Origin: Rhodococcoides kyotonense
Lineage (GTDB): Bacteria > Actinomycetota > Actinomycetes > Mycobacteriales > Mycobacteriaceae
Direction of reading: 5' to 3'
Assembly (NCBI RefSeq): GCF_001645385.1
Contig: NZ_LVHI01000012.1
Span: 268,105 to 332,104, forward strand
Length of the DNA: 64,000 bases
In this document: positions 1 to 7,292 of the stretch, piece by piece
Numbering within the stretch: the stretch's first letter is position 1
Layout of the letters: each line of letters starts with the position of its first letter
The notes under the pieces: model-generated
What the model saw: only the letters and a program-made list of their open reading frames with translations
What the model was told of the DNA's origin: nothing
Database searches by the model: none
Translations under genes and position numbers: made by a program

Positions 1-45
1 AGTGCACGCTGTAGGGGCAGCCCCCCGAACGGAAGGAGGCCCATC

Positions 46-276
46 GTGGCCGACGACAAGCAGACGGGAAGCGACATCTCCGTCGACGAGGAAACCAAGC
101 GACAGGCAGAGGAGCAGGTCGCCGGACTCGACGAACGATACGAACCAGGAGCAAGGCCCACGGTCGTGCTCCCCGGGACCGACGGGATGGTCTCGGGAAC
201 GGCATTCGCCGACATCGTTCAGGACGACACGGGCACATCCGACGAGCCGAAGGTCGACGCGGGCACCGATGAGTGA
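46..276 (+). CDS. Small hypothetical acidic protein (76 aa)
   Basis: The GTG start is supported by an AAGGAGG Shine-Dalgarno at 33-39, six bases upstream. The product is a small, soluble, strongly acidic protein with no signal peptide, membrane segment or Cys motif. It has a charged N-terminal half and ends in an Asp/Glu-rich tail. I do not recognise a family. Its stop codon overlaps the start of the next gene (ATGAGTGA at 269-276), so the two are probably co-translated and may act together. Being short and acidic, it could be a small partner protein, but the sequence gives no function. Confidence 0.7.
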   Translation: MADDKQTGSDISVDEETKRQAEEQVAGLDERYEPGARPTVVLPGTDGMVSGTAFADIVQDDTGTSDEPKVDAGTDE

Positions 277-946
277 ACCGACCGAGGGTGTCGAGCTCGT
301 CGACGACGACGTCCACGGTTTTCTCCACACCCCCGGTGGCGATCCGGTCGGCGCGCTCGCGCTCACGCACGGAGCAGGCGGCAACTGCGCCTCGTCACTG
401 TTGGTCGACATCGCCACGCGGTGGTCGTCGGCCGGATTCGTCGTTCTCCGTTTCGACATGGCGTTCCGGCGTGCCAAGCCGAAAGGCCCTCCACACCCGT
501 CGAAGTCGGCCGACGATCGAGCAAGCATTCGACGAGCCACAGACAGGCTGGCCGACGTCGACGGCCCGCTGATCGCCGCCGGTCACTCCTACGGTGGCCG
601 CCAGATGTCGATGCTCGCGGCCGAGCACGCGTGGGCGATCCAGGGCCTCGTTCTGCTGTCCTATCCCCTGCATCCGCCCGGGAAACCGGAGAAGGCCCGG
701 ACCGCCCACCTGCCCGACCTGACGGTCCCCACGCTGTTCGTCTCCGGCACCAAGGACCCGTTCGGAACCCCAGCAGAGCTGTCGGACGCGATCGCACTCG
801 TCCCCGCGCCGACGCGATTTCTCGACATCGACGGAGCAGGGCACGATCTGTCCGCAGCGAAGCATCACACTGCCGAACGCACTCTCGAGGCAACGTCGGA
901 ATTCTTCGCGCCGAACACGCGGGACCGGACGACGTCGCCCACCTAG
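269..946 (+). CDS. Alpha/beta hydrolase, KANL3/Tex30-like
   Basis: A 225-residue soluble alpha/beta-hydrolase. An HGAGGN loop near the N-terminus forms the oxyanion region, GHSYGGR carries the nucleophile Ser, SGTKDPFG the acidic residue and GAGHDL the catalytic His. Length and motif order match the KANL3/Tex30 (dienelactone-hydrolase-like) group, whose substrates are mostly unknown. The ATG at 269 is chosen because it overlaps the stop of the small gene before it (translational coupling). A longer reading frame extends to position 2, but that part is out-of-frame overlap with the 76-aa gene. A short hydrolase or esterase role is likely; the substrate cannot be inferred. Confidence 0.85.
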   Translation: MSEPTEGVELVDDDVHGFLHTPGGDPVGALALTHGAGGNCASSLLVDIATRWSSAGFVVLRFDMAFRRAKPKGPPHPSKSADDRASIRRATDRLADVDGPLIAAGHSYGGRQMSMLAAEHAWAIQGLVLLSYPLHPPGKPEKARTAHLPDLTVPTLFVSGTKDPFGTPAELSDAIALVPAPTRFLDIDGAGHDLSAAKHHTAERTLEATSEFFAPNTRDRTTSPT

Positions 947-954
947 TCGAATGT

Positions 955-960
955 TCTACT
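955..960 (+). promoter_or_regulatory. Putative -10 (TCTACT) for leaderless mRNA
   Basis: TCTACT ends 7 nt before the ATG at 968, the spacing expected if transcription starts at the start codon. No Shine-Dalgarno is present. Confidence 0.5.
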
Positions 961-967
961 TAGGGCT

Positions 968-1420
968 ATGCCCACCTGGGGATGGTTCATCGTCGCACTC
1001 GCTCTCGTCGACACTGCGGTTCTCGCCGCATGGCTGTTGGCTCGTAAGGCACCGGGCAAGAATTCTGCGACGACCACGCAGATGATGCTGGCCGGTCTGG
1101 ACGACCACGCGCGCAACGAGATCTACCGCCTCGTCGGCGAGAAGAAACAGATCAACGCGGTCAAACTGTTCCGAGAACGAACGGGCGCCGGCCTGAAGGA
1201 AGCGAAGGACATCGTCGACTCCGTCGGACGAGGAGAACCCCTTCCGACGCCGGGTACGTACACACACGCCACGGGACTCGACACCGGAGCGTGGGAAGAC
1301 ATCATTCCGAAACTTCGCACACTCAAGTCCGAAGGCAGAACCATCGCGGCGATCAAGCTGCTGCGTGCGCGCACCGGCCTGACGTTGCGTGAGGCCAAGG
1401 AAGCGGTGGACCGGCTGTGA
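968..1420 (+). CDS. Membrane-anchored protein with two ribosomal L7/L12 C-terminal-like domains
   Basis: The 150-residue product starts with one hydrophobic helix (residues about 4-23) followed by two copies of an L7/L12 C-terminal-like domain (about 40-82 and 100-150). Each copy has the hallmark pattern: a run ending in INAVKLFRERTG or IAAIKLLRARTG, then GLKEAKDIVD or TLREAKEAVD. In bulk L7/L12 this domain recruits and stimulates translation GTPases. Here there is no stalk dimerisation domain, and a membrane anchor replaces it. The function of such proteins is unknown to me. The stop overlaps the GTG of the following acetyltransferase gene (GTGA), implying coupling. Confidence 0.8.
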   Translation: MPTWGWFIVALALVDTAVLAAWLLARKAPGKNSATTTQMMLAGLDDHARNEIYRLVGEKKQINAVKLFRERTGAGLKEAKDIVDSVGRGEPLPTPGTYTHATGLDTGAWEDIIPKLRTLKSEGRTIAAIKLLRARTGLTLREAKEAVDRL

Positions 1421-1947
1421 CCGTGACGGTGGGTGTGGCCGGTCTGTGGGAAGCGGAGCAATTGGCCGACGTCGCGGCCGTCACGTTCCCCTTGGCGTGC
1501 CCACCCGGGTCGACGCGAGAATCGATCGATGCGTTCGTCGCCGACGTCCTGTCACACGAACGCTTCGGCGATTACCTCAGCGATCCAGGGCGCACCATTC
1601 TCGCTGCGAGAGAAGACGATTCGGTCGTCGGATACGCCATGCTCGTACACGGCGACCCCGCCGACCCAGCACTTGCCGCAGTCGTCGCGCACTCCCCCAC
1701 GATGGAACTGTCGAAGCTGTACGTGCTCCCCGGTCACCATGGTGGCCAGGTGGCACGTGCACTCATGGCGGCTGCCCTCGAGCACGCGTCGGCGACGGGA
1801 TGTGCGGGAGTCTGGCTCGGCGTCAACCAGGAGAACACGCGGGCGCAACGCTTCTACGCCAAGAACGGCTTCGAGATCGTCGGCACCAAGACGTTCACCG
1901 TCGGCACCGAGGTGCACGACGATTACGTCATGGAACGCGCTCTCTGA
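1417..1947 (+). CDS. GNAT family N-acetyltransferase
   Basis: A 176-residue GNAT protein. Motif A is seen at LSKLYVLPGHHGGQVARAL, the acetyl-CoA pyrophosphate loop with a Q/R-x-x-G core. Motif B is seen at NTRAQRFYAKNGFEIVGT, typical of small-molecule or N-terminal acetyltransferases. The GTG start overlaps the upstream stop by four bases. By position it corresponds to M. tuberculosis Rv2669 (recalled synteny). The acceptor substrate is unknown. The stop codon lies inside a 14-bp tandem repeat that continues into the end of the convergent zapE gene. Confidence 0.88.
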   Translation: MTVTVGVAGLWEAEQLADVAAVTFPLACPPGSTRESIDAFVADVLSHERFGDYLSDPGRTILAAREDDSVVGYAMLVHGDPADPALAAVVAHSPTMELSKLYVLPGHHGGQVARALMAAALEHASATGCAGVWLGVNQENTRAQRFYAKNGFEIVGTKTFTVGTEVHDDYVMERAL

Positions 1948-2009
1948 CCGGCGCCCTCTGACCGGCGCCCTCTGACCGGCGGCCTCAGCCGACGGCCTCA
2001 GCCGACGGC
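1943..2009. repeat. Short tandem repeats at the GNAT/zapE convergent junction
   Basis: Three copies of the 14-mer TCTGACCGGCGCCC (1943-1956, 1957-1970, 1971-1984; the last has one change) are followed by two copies of about 13 bases, TCAGCCGACGGC(C) (1985-1997, 1998-2009). The first array repeats the GNAT stop codon. The second repeats the zapE stop codon and its last three codons. Confidence 0.9.
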
Positions 2010-3014
2010 AGCGAAGCGCGACAGTGCCAGCAGACGCGACGTCGCGCGAAGGTACTTCTTCCGGTAGCCACCCGCCAGCATTTCCTCGGTGAAGATCTCG
2101 TCCAGCTTCGCGCCCGACGAGGTGACGGGGATGCTGGCGTCGTACAGCCGGTCGGCGAGCACGACGAGCCGCAGAGCGATGGACTGATCCGCAGCGGGGT
2201 GCACGTTCTTCAGGAACACCGCGCTGACGCCGTCGAGCAATTTGCCGTACCGCGACGGGTGCAGCGTGCTGAGATGCGCGAGAAGCTCGTCGAAGTCGTC
2301 GAGCGTGGCGCCCTCGACCTGTGCCGCGCGCTCGACGAGCTCGGCTTCCGACGTCGGCTCGGGGGCAGGCGGCAGATCACGGTGGCGGTAGTCGGGACCG
2401 TCGACGCGAATGGTCTCGAAGATCGAACCGAGCTTCTTGATCTCGCGGAGGAAGTCGGCGGCCGCGAAGCGGCCCTCTCCGAGCTGTCCCGGCAGCGTGT
2501 TCGACGTCGCGACGATCGAGACACCGCGCGCGGACAGCTCGGTCAGAAGCCGGGAGACGAGCATGGTGTCGCCCGGGTCGTCGAGCTCGAACTCGTCGAT
2601 GCACAGCACGCTGTGACTCGACAGCTCTTCGAGGGCCTTGTTGAAGCCGAGAGCGCCGACGACGTGAGTCAACTCGACGAACGTGCCGAACGCCTTGGGC
2701 TCGGGCACGCTGTGGAAGATCGATGCGAGAAGGTGGGTCTTTCCGACACCGAAGCCGCCGTCGAGGTACAGGCCTGCACCCGTCGCAGGGGTCTTCTTAC
2801 CGAAGAGTCCGCGCTTGCCGCCCTTGCCACGAATCTTCGCGACCTTCTGCGAGAACGCCTCGGCCTTGGCGACCGCTTCGGCCTGACTCGGCTCGTTCGG
2901 GTCCGGAATGTACGAGGAGAAACTGACGTCGTCGAACATGGCTGGCGGGACCATCTGGGCGATCAGCTGATCGGACGGCACCACAGGATTGCGGTCGACA
3001 AGACGTGCAGGCAT
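1998..3014 (-). CDS. zapE: Cell division AAA ATPase ZapE (AFG1-like)
   Basis: A 338-residue AFG1/ZapE-type P-loop ATPase. Walker A is GGFGVGKTHLL and Walker B is LCIDEFELDD, followed by sensor-like TSNTLPGQLG. The family includes bacterial ZapE, linked to Z-ring dynamics under stress, and mitochondrial AFG1, a protein-quality-control factor. It is cytoplasmic. An ATG at 3014 (product begins MPARLVDRNP) is preferred over the ATG at 3041: a TACGCT hexamer sits exactly 6 nt upstream of it, fitting a leaderless mRNA, and neither site has a Shine-Dalgarno. It is divergent from the RibD-like gene with only about 34 bp between starts. It matches Rv2670c by recalled synteny. Confidence 0.9.
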   Translation of the reverse strand: MPARLVDRNPVVPSDQLIAQMVPPAMFDDVSFSSYIPDPNEPSQAEAVAKAEAFSQKVAKIRGKGGKRGLFGKKTPATGAGLYLDGGFGVGKTHLLASIFHSVPEPKAFGTFVELTHVVGALGFNKALEELSSHSVLCIDEFELDDPGDTMLVSRLLTELSARGVSIVATSNTLPGQLGEGRFAAADFLREIKKLGSIFETIRVDGPDYRHRDLPPAPEPTSEAELVERAAQVEGATLDDFDELLAHLSTLHPSRYGKLLDGVSAVFLKNVHPAADQSIALRLVVLADRLYDASIPVTSSGAKLDEIFTEEMLAGGYRKKYLRATSRLLALSRFAAVG

Positions 3015-3020
3015 TGACTG

Positions 3021-3026
3021 AGCGTA
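3021..3026 (-). promoter_or_regulatory. Putative -10 (TACGCT) of zapE
   Basis: Read on the minus strand, TACGCT is followed by 6 nt and then the ATG at 3014. It matches TANNNT and the leaderless spacing, and it decides the zapE start. Confidence 0.5.
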
Positions 3027-3048
3027 TCGACGTGTTCTCATCTACTTT

Positions 3049-3858
3049 GTGCGGCTACTGGATTTTGCGACCTACTTCACATCCGACAACGATCTCGCGT
3101 CCCGGGTCGGTGCCGAGCTCGACGACGACGAGCTTCGTCGCGCATATGCGTACCCAGGCGCTCTGACCAGGCCGTGGGTTCGCGTCAACTTCGTGTCGAC
3201 CGTCGACGGCGCGGTCAGCGCCGACGGAGTCTCCGCCGGTCTCGGCACGCCGTCGGACAAACGAGTGTTCGGTGCACTGCGTGCGCTGGCCGATGTCGTG
3301 GTGGTCGGTGCGGGCACCGTCCGCGCCGAGGACTACGGCGGTGTGCACCTGGCCGACGACGAACGCGAGCGTCGGATCGCGGCCGGACAGTCGCCGGTTC
3401 CGCGGATCGTCGTCGTGACGGCGTCCGCGTCGCTCGATCCGCAGTCACGGCTGTTCACGGACACCGAGGTTCCCCCGACCGTCGTGACCGCGTCGTCGTC
3501 CTCCCCCGAGGCTCGACGACGCCTCGACGCCGCGGGCGCGCGCGTCGTCGTCGTCGACGGTGACGTCACCCCGGCAGCCGTGACTGCCGAGCTCGAACGC
3601 GCCGGAGAGCGACGGGTTCTCCTCGAAGGGGGGCCGGGCCTGTTCGGAACTTTTCTCGACGACGACGCCGTCGACGAGATCTGCTCGACGGTCTCCCCGG
3701 TCGCCGTCGCCGGCTCCGCGGGACGCATCGCGCACTCGGAACACGCGTCCATGCGCGCCATGAACCGCGCCCACGTGCTGGCCGACGACGACGGCACGCT
3801 GCTGACGCGTTGGGTTCGGGCCCGAAATGCAGAGACCGGGCAGAATGAGGTGCCGTGA
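3049..3858 (+). CDS. RibD C-terminal-type pyrimidine reductase family protein
   Basis: A 269-residue stand-alone reductase domain of the RibD C-terminal/DHFR-like family. Conserved blocks are VNFVSTVDGAVS (substrate strand), ADVVVVGAGTVRAEDYGG (NADPH/substrate loop) and RRVLLEGGPGLFGTFLDDDAVDE near the C-terminus. No deaminase domain is present. Stand-alone members may catalyse the NADPH-dependent pyrimidine reduction of riboflavin synthesis or act on other pterin-like substrates. The M. tuberculosis counterpart (Rv2671, recalled) has DHFR-like activity. The GTG start at 3049 is the first reasonable codon. The gene overlaps the next start by GTGA, so it is co-translated with the lipoprotein gene. 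Confidence 0.85.
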   Translation: MRLLDFATYFTSDNDLASRVGAELDDDELRRAYAYPGALTRPWVRVNFVSTVDGAVSADGVSAGLGTPSDKRVFGALRALADVVVVGAGTVRAEDYGGVHLADDERERRIAAGQSPVPRIVVVTASASLDPQSRLFTDTEVPPTVVTASSSSPEARRRLDAAGARVVVVDGDVTPAAVTAELERAGERRVLLEGGPGLFGTFLDDDAVDEICSTVSPVAVAGSAGRIAHSEHASMRAMNRAHVLADDDGTLLTRWVRARNAETGQNEVP

Positions 3859-5417
3859 CGCCGAAACGATCGATACTCGCCGTCGGTGTGGCCGTGGCGC
3901 TCTTCGGATCGGCCTGCGCGGCGGGCCCGTCCTCGCGGCCGGATGTGGCCGTCGAGCAGAATTCGCCGGGGCAACCCGACCAGTCGGAAGCGAACGACGA
4001 ACCGCAGGTTCCCGAGCTCGAGAAGCCGGTCGACGACCTGGCGTGGAGGGACTGCACGCAGAGCACGCTCGACGCGTACGGCCTGACGCCTGCCACACCT
4101 GGTCTCGTTCTGGACTGTGCCGACTTCGAATCGCCGGTGGACGCGTCGGGACAGATGTTCGGCTCGTTCTCGGTCGGTGTGATGCGGGCGCGACTCGACC
4201 GCACGCCTGCCGACGCGCCTCCCCTCGTCCTGACGTCCGGTGCCGACCGTTCGTCGATGGCGACGCTTGCCGACATCGCGGCCGGTCAGAGCGGAACGCT
4301 GTTGGGCGCCAATCCGATCGTGGCGGTCGACAGACGGGGCATCGGACGGTCCACGGCGGTGGATTGCATCAAGATCGACACCCGCGAGGCGCTCGAGGGC
4401 CTCGGTCAGTTCTCGGCGGGCTCGGGTGACGCGGCAGACCGTGCCGTCGACGTCGGCCGCGAGGCGACCATCGAGTGCACTGATCTTCTCCAGCCCCAGG
4501 AGCTGGCGTTCGCGACGAGTTACGCAGCCGACGATCTGGACCAGCTGCGGATGGCATGGGGCGTCGACACCCTCGGCATCATCGGAACCGGTAACGGCGC
4601 ATCGACGGCGTTGGCCTACGCCGCGCAGTATCCGGAACACGTTGCCCGGCTCGTCCTCGACTCGCCGACCGGTGTCGGCGTCGACCAGATGACGCTGGCG
4701 GAACAGAAAACGCAGGGACGTGAGGCGGCGTTCGCCGCGTTCGCGCTGCGATGCCGAGCTCTGCAGTGCTCCCTCGGCGACGCACCGCAGGACGCCGTCG
4801 CCGACCTCGTCGGACGCGCCGCTGCGGGTGACCTCGCGCCACTGTCGTCGCACGAAGTGCTCGACGGCATCGCGTACGCCCTCGCATCGTCTGCGCGCGA
4901 CGCATCGCGCCGGGCGCTCGATCTGTCCGACACCCTGTCGGCCGCGCGATCCGGCGACGTCGGCCGGCTGCAACTGCTGGCGTCGCGCGCGCACGCTGCC
5001 TACGGCACGGACGGCCAGTTCGTCGCGCGCTGCACCGACGGCAGGCAATGGCCGTCGCCGCAGGTCGTTCGAGACGCAGGCGCCGCGTGGTCCGAGCGCT
5101 ACCCCGTCTTCGGCACGGACGCGGCGCTGACGGCGCTGAGCTGCTCGTCGTGGCCGACTGCGCCGGCTGCCCCGCTGCCGTCCTCGCTGGACATTCCGGT
5201 TCTGTCGCTCAGCGGGTCCGGCGATCCGATGGTCGGCAACGCCGGGTTCGCCGGAGTCACGGGCCTCGTCGCCTCCACCGGTGCGCGTTCGGCGTCGATG
5301 ACGTGGCAAGGCGCGGGCCACCCCGTCGTCGGCGGATCGGTGTGTGCGCAGACTGCGGTCGGCAACTACGCGCTCGACGCCGCACTCCCGCCCGACGGCA
5401 GCGCATGCCCCGCCTGA
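3855..5417 (+). CDS. Alpha/beta-hydrolase-fold lipoprotein lacking the usual nucleophile Ser
   Basis: A 520-residue exported lipoprotein. A hydrophobic signal (about residues 5-20) ends in a FGSAC lipobox, with Cys21 the expected lipidated residue. The body resembles secreted tripeptidyl-aminopeptidase/proteinase-type hydrolases (Rv2672-like by position). It keeps the DRRGIGRS segment, the strand before the elbow, a GSGDPMVGN acidic loop and a GAGHPVVGG His loop. The elbow reads IIGTGNGAST, placing Gly where the G-x-S-x-G serine should be. This suggests a non-catalytic or altered protein at the cell surface. The GTG start overlaps the reductase stop. Activity cannot be settled from sequence. 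Confidence 0.8.
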   Translation: MTPKRSILAVGVAVALFGSACAAGPSSRPDVAVEQNSPGQPDQSEANDEPQVPELEKPVDDLAWRDCTQSTLDAYGLTPATPGLVLDCADFESPVDASGQMFGSFSVGVMRARLDRTPADAPPLVLTSGADRSSMATLADIAAGQSGTLLGANPIVAVDRRGIGRSTAVDCIKIDTREALEGLGQFSAGSGDAADRAVDVGREATIECTDLLQPQELAFATSYAADDLDQLRMAWGVDTLGIIGTGNGASTALAYAAQYPEHVARLVLDSPTGVGVDQMTLAEQKTQGREAAFAAFALRCRALQCSLGDAPQDAVADLVGRAAAGDLAPLSSHEVLDGIAYALASSARDASRRALDLSDTLSAARSGDVGRLQLLASRAHAAYGTDGQFVARCTDGRQWPSPQVVRDAGAAWSERYPVFGTDAALTALSCSSWPTAPAAPLPSSLDIPVLSLSGSGDPMVGNAGFAGVTGLVASTGARSASMTWQGAGHPVVGGSVCAQTAVGNYALDAALPPDGSACPA

Positions 5418-5464
5418 GCTCATGGGCTCGGGGTGTCCGACACAGCGACGACAGCCGGTCAAGG

Positions 5465-5470
5465 TACCGT
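5465..5470 (+). promoter_or_regulatory. Putative -10 (TACCGT) of aftC
   Basis: TACCGT is followed by 7 nt and the GTG at 5478. It matches TANNNT with leaderless spacing and supports the shorter aftC start. Confidence 0.5.
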
Positions 5471-5477
5471 TCTGCGC

Positions 5478-6770
5478 GTGTCACTTAGCTTTCTCGAGCC
5501 TCGAAACGGCCGGACCACCACAGATGTAATCAAGTTCGCACTGTGGCCGTTCGCCGTCATGATGGTGCTCAACCGCGTGCTCGTGCGCGCGGTCAACGGT
5601 GACATCACCGACGACTTCAACCCCGTCTACAAGGCGGCGTTGGCGTTCCTGAACCGGCAGCCCGTGTACACGGCGAACTTCGACTCCGTCGATCCCCACT
5701 ACCTGTACCCACCGGGTGCGACGATGCTGCTGTCTCCGATCGCCGTCATCGACCCGGAACGCTCACGCTGGTTGTTCATCCTCGCCAGCACGATCGCGAT
5801 CATCGCGGCGCTCTACATCTTGCTGCGGATCTTCGGGTACGGCCTGAATTCGGTTGCAGCCCCCGCGCTGCTCCTGGCGGCGTTCGCCAGCGAAACCGTG
5901 ACGAACACCCTCGTGTTCACGAACTTCAACGGGTTCGTCCTGCTCGGCGAGATCGCGTTCGTCTACTTCCTGCTGAAGCGCAAGGACTTGACTGCCGGTG
6001 TCGCGATCGGTCTCACCATCGTCGTCAAACCGATTCTGGTGCCGCTGCTCATCATCCCGTTGATGACGAAGCAGTGGAAGGTGTTCGTCACCGCGGCGGC
6101 GATACCTCTGGTGTTCACTGCGATCGCGTGGCCGCTGTCGGTCGATCCGATGGACTTCGTTCGACGCACCGTCCCGTACCTGCTCGAATCGCGCGACTAC
6201 TTCAACAGCGCCATCGTCGGAAACGGCCGTTACTACGGTCTGCCGGAGTGGATGATCTTCGGCCTCCGCGGAGTCCTCGGCGTCATGGTGCTCGTCTCGC
6301 TGTGGATCCTGTACCGCTACTGCCGCGAAGATCGTCTGTTCTTCGTCGCTACGACGTCGGGTCTGGTCCTCACGGCCCACTGGCTGCTCGGCTCGCTGGG
6401 CCAGATGTACTACTCCATGATGCTGTTCCCGCTGCTGATGACGGTGGTGCTGAAGAATTCGGTGCTCAGGAACTGGCCCGCATGGCTCGCGATCTACGGG
6501 TTCATGAGCTACGACCGATGGCTGTCCGGTCGCTTCTACACCACGGGCAGAGCGTTCGACTACATGCGGACGACGTTCGGGTGGAGCTTGCTGATCATCG
6601 TCATCTTCGGCGTGCTCGTCGGACGGTATTTCGCTGCACGCAGCGACGGCCGCCTGGATCGAGGAATCGAACCCGAATGGATCGAGGCCGAGAATCGTCG
6701 CATCGACGCGGAGGCAACCACGAACGGCGACCGAGCTGCGAAAACCGCACGGGCAACGGAATCGTATTAG
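5478..6770 (+). CDS. aftC: Alpha-(1->3)-arabinofuranosyltransferase AftC (GT-C, GT87-like)
   Basis: A polytopic membrane glycosyltransferase of 430 residues with around ten hydrophobic segments. The first extracytoplasmic loop contains NGDITDDFNPVYKAALAF, an Asp-Asp motif typical of GT-C enzymes, and HYLYPPGA follows. AftC adds the alpha-(1->3) branching arabinofuranose from decaprenyl-phospho-arabinose to arabinogalactan and lipoarabinomannan on the outer face of the membrane. The GTG at 5478 is chosen over an in-frame GTG at 5433: it gives the usual family length and has TACCGT 7 nt upstream. Its stop codon TAG forms the start of the msrB -10. It matches Rv2673 in order. Confidence 0.88.
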   Translation: MSLSFLEPRNGRTTTDVIKFALWPFAVMMVLNRVLVRAVNGDITDDFNPVYKAALAFLNRQPVYTANFDSVDPHYLYPPGATMLLSPIAVIDPERSRWLFILASTIAIIAALYILLRIFGYGLNSVAAPALLLAAFASETVTNTLVFTNFNGFVLLGEIAFVYFLLKRKDLTAGVAIGLTIVVKPILVPLLIIPLMTKQWKVFVTAAAIPLVFTAIAWPLSVDPMDFVRRTVPYLLESRDYFNSAIVGNGRYYGLPEWMIFGLRGVLGVMVLVSLWILYRYCREDRLFFVATTSGLVLTAHWLLGSLGQMYYSMMLFPLLMTVVLKNSVLRNWPAWLAIYGFMSYDRWLSGRFYTTGRAFDYMRTTFGWSLLIIVIFGVLVGRYFAARSDGRLDRGIEPEWIEAENRRIDAEATTNGDRAAKTARATESY

Positions 6771-6773
6771 CGT
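6768..6773 (+). promoter_or_regulatory. Putative -10 (TAGCGT) of msrB
   Basis: TAGCGT starts with the aftC stop codon and ends 6 nt before the msrB ATG at 6780. It matches TANNNT and the leaderless spacing. Confidence 0.5.
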
Positions 6774-6779
6774 GGTGGC

Positions 6780-7217
6780 ATGAGTTCAGCGACCGACAAC
6801 AATTCCGTGCCCGCCGTCCAGCACACCGATGCGGAGTGGCGCGAGAAGCTCACTCCCGAGGAGTTCGCGGTGCTGCGGCAGGCCGGTACCGAACGGCCGT
6901 TCGTCGGCGAGTACACCGACACCAAGACCGAAGGCGTCTACAACTGCCGCGCCTGCGGAGCCGAACTGTTCCGCAGCACCGAGAAGTTCGAATCCCACTG
7001 CGGTTGGCCGTCGTTCTACGATCCCGCCGACAGCGACGCAGTCATCCTGAAGGAGGACAACTCGCTCGGTATGCGTCGTGTCGAGGTCGTCTGCAGGAAC
7101 TGCCACAGCCACCTCGGGCACGTGTTCGAGGGTGAGGGCTACCCGACACCGACCGACCAGCGGTACTGCATAAACTCGATCTCGCTGACGCTGCAGCCCT
7201 CGACGAATCAGGAGTAG
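6780..7217 (+). CDS. msrB: Peptide-methionine (R)-S-oxide reductase MsrB
   Basis: A 145-residue cytosolic MsrB that reduces methionine-R-sulfoxide in proteins, using thioredoxin. Two zinc-binding pairs are visible, C56-x-x-C59 and C105-x-x-C108. The catalytic Cys is C130 in RYCINSISL. The CGWPSF and GHVF signature segments are intact, and length is normal. It lies directly behind aftC and ends immediately before an alternative start of the next gene. It probably has its own leaderless promoter overlapping the aftC stop. It corresponds to Rv2674c by recalled order. Confidence 0.96.
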   Translation: MSSATDNNSVPAVQHTDAEWREKLTPEEFAVLRQAGTERPFVGEYTDTKTEGVYNCRACGAELFRSTEKFESHCGWPSFYDPADSDAVILKEDNSLGMRRVEVVCRNCHSHLGHVFEGEGYPTPTDQRYCINSISLTLQPSTNQE

Positions 7218-7280
7218 GTGCGGCTACGCCGGCTGCGAACCCTGTCGAACGTAAACCGACCTCATGGTCCTGTAGTGCAG

Positions 7281-7286
7281 TATCTT
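7281..7286 (+). promoter_or_regulatory. Putative -10 (TATCTT) of the pyruvyl transferase gene
   Basis: TATCTT ends 6 nt before the in-frame GTG at 7293. This supports that start over the GTG at 7218, which abuts the msrB stop. Confidence 0.5.
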
Positions 7287-7292
7287 TATCGA

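Noticed and set aside
2..268. Longer N-terminal extension of the first alpha/beta hydrolase
   Set aside because: The extra part reads through the 76-residue gene in another frame and has no hydrolase-like sequence; the overlapping ATG at 269 is a better start.
3333..5462. Long minus-strand open frame (about 709 codons) opposite the reductase and lipoprotein genes
   Set aside because: Antisense shadow of two recognised genes; Arg/Ala-rich with no domain.
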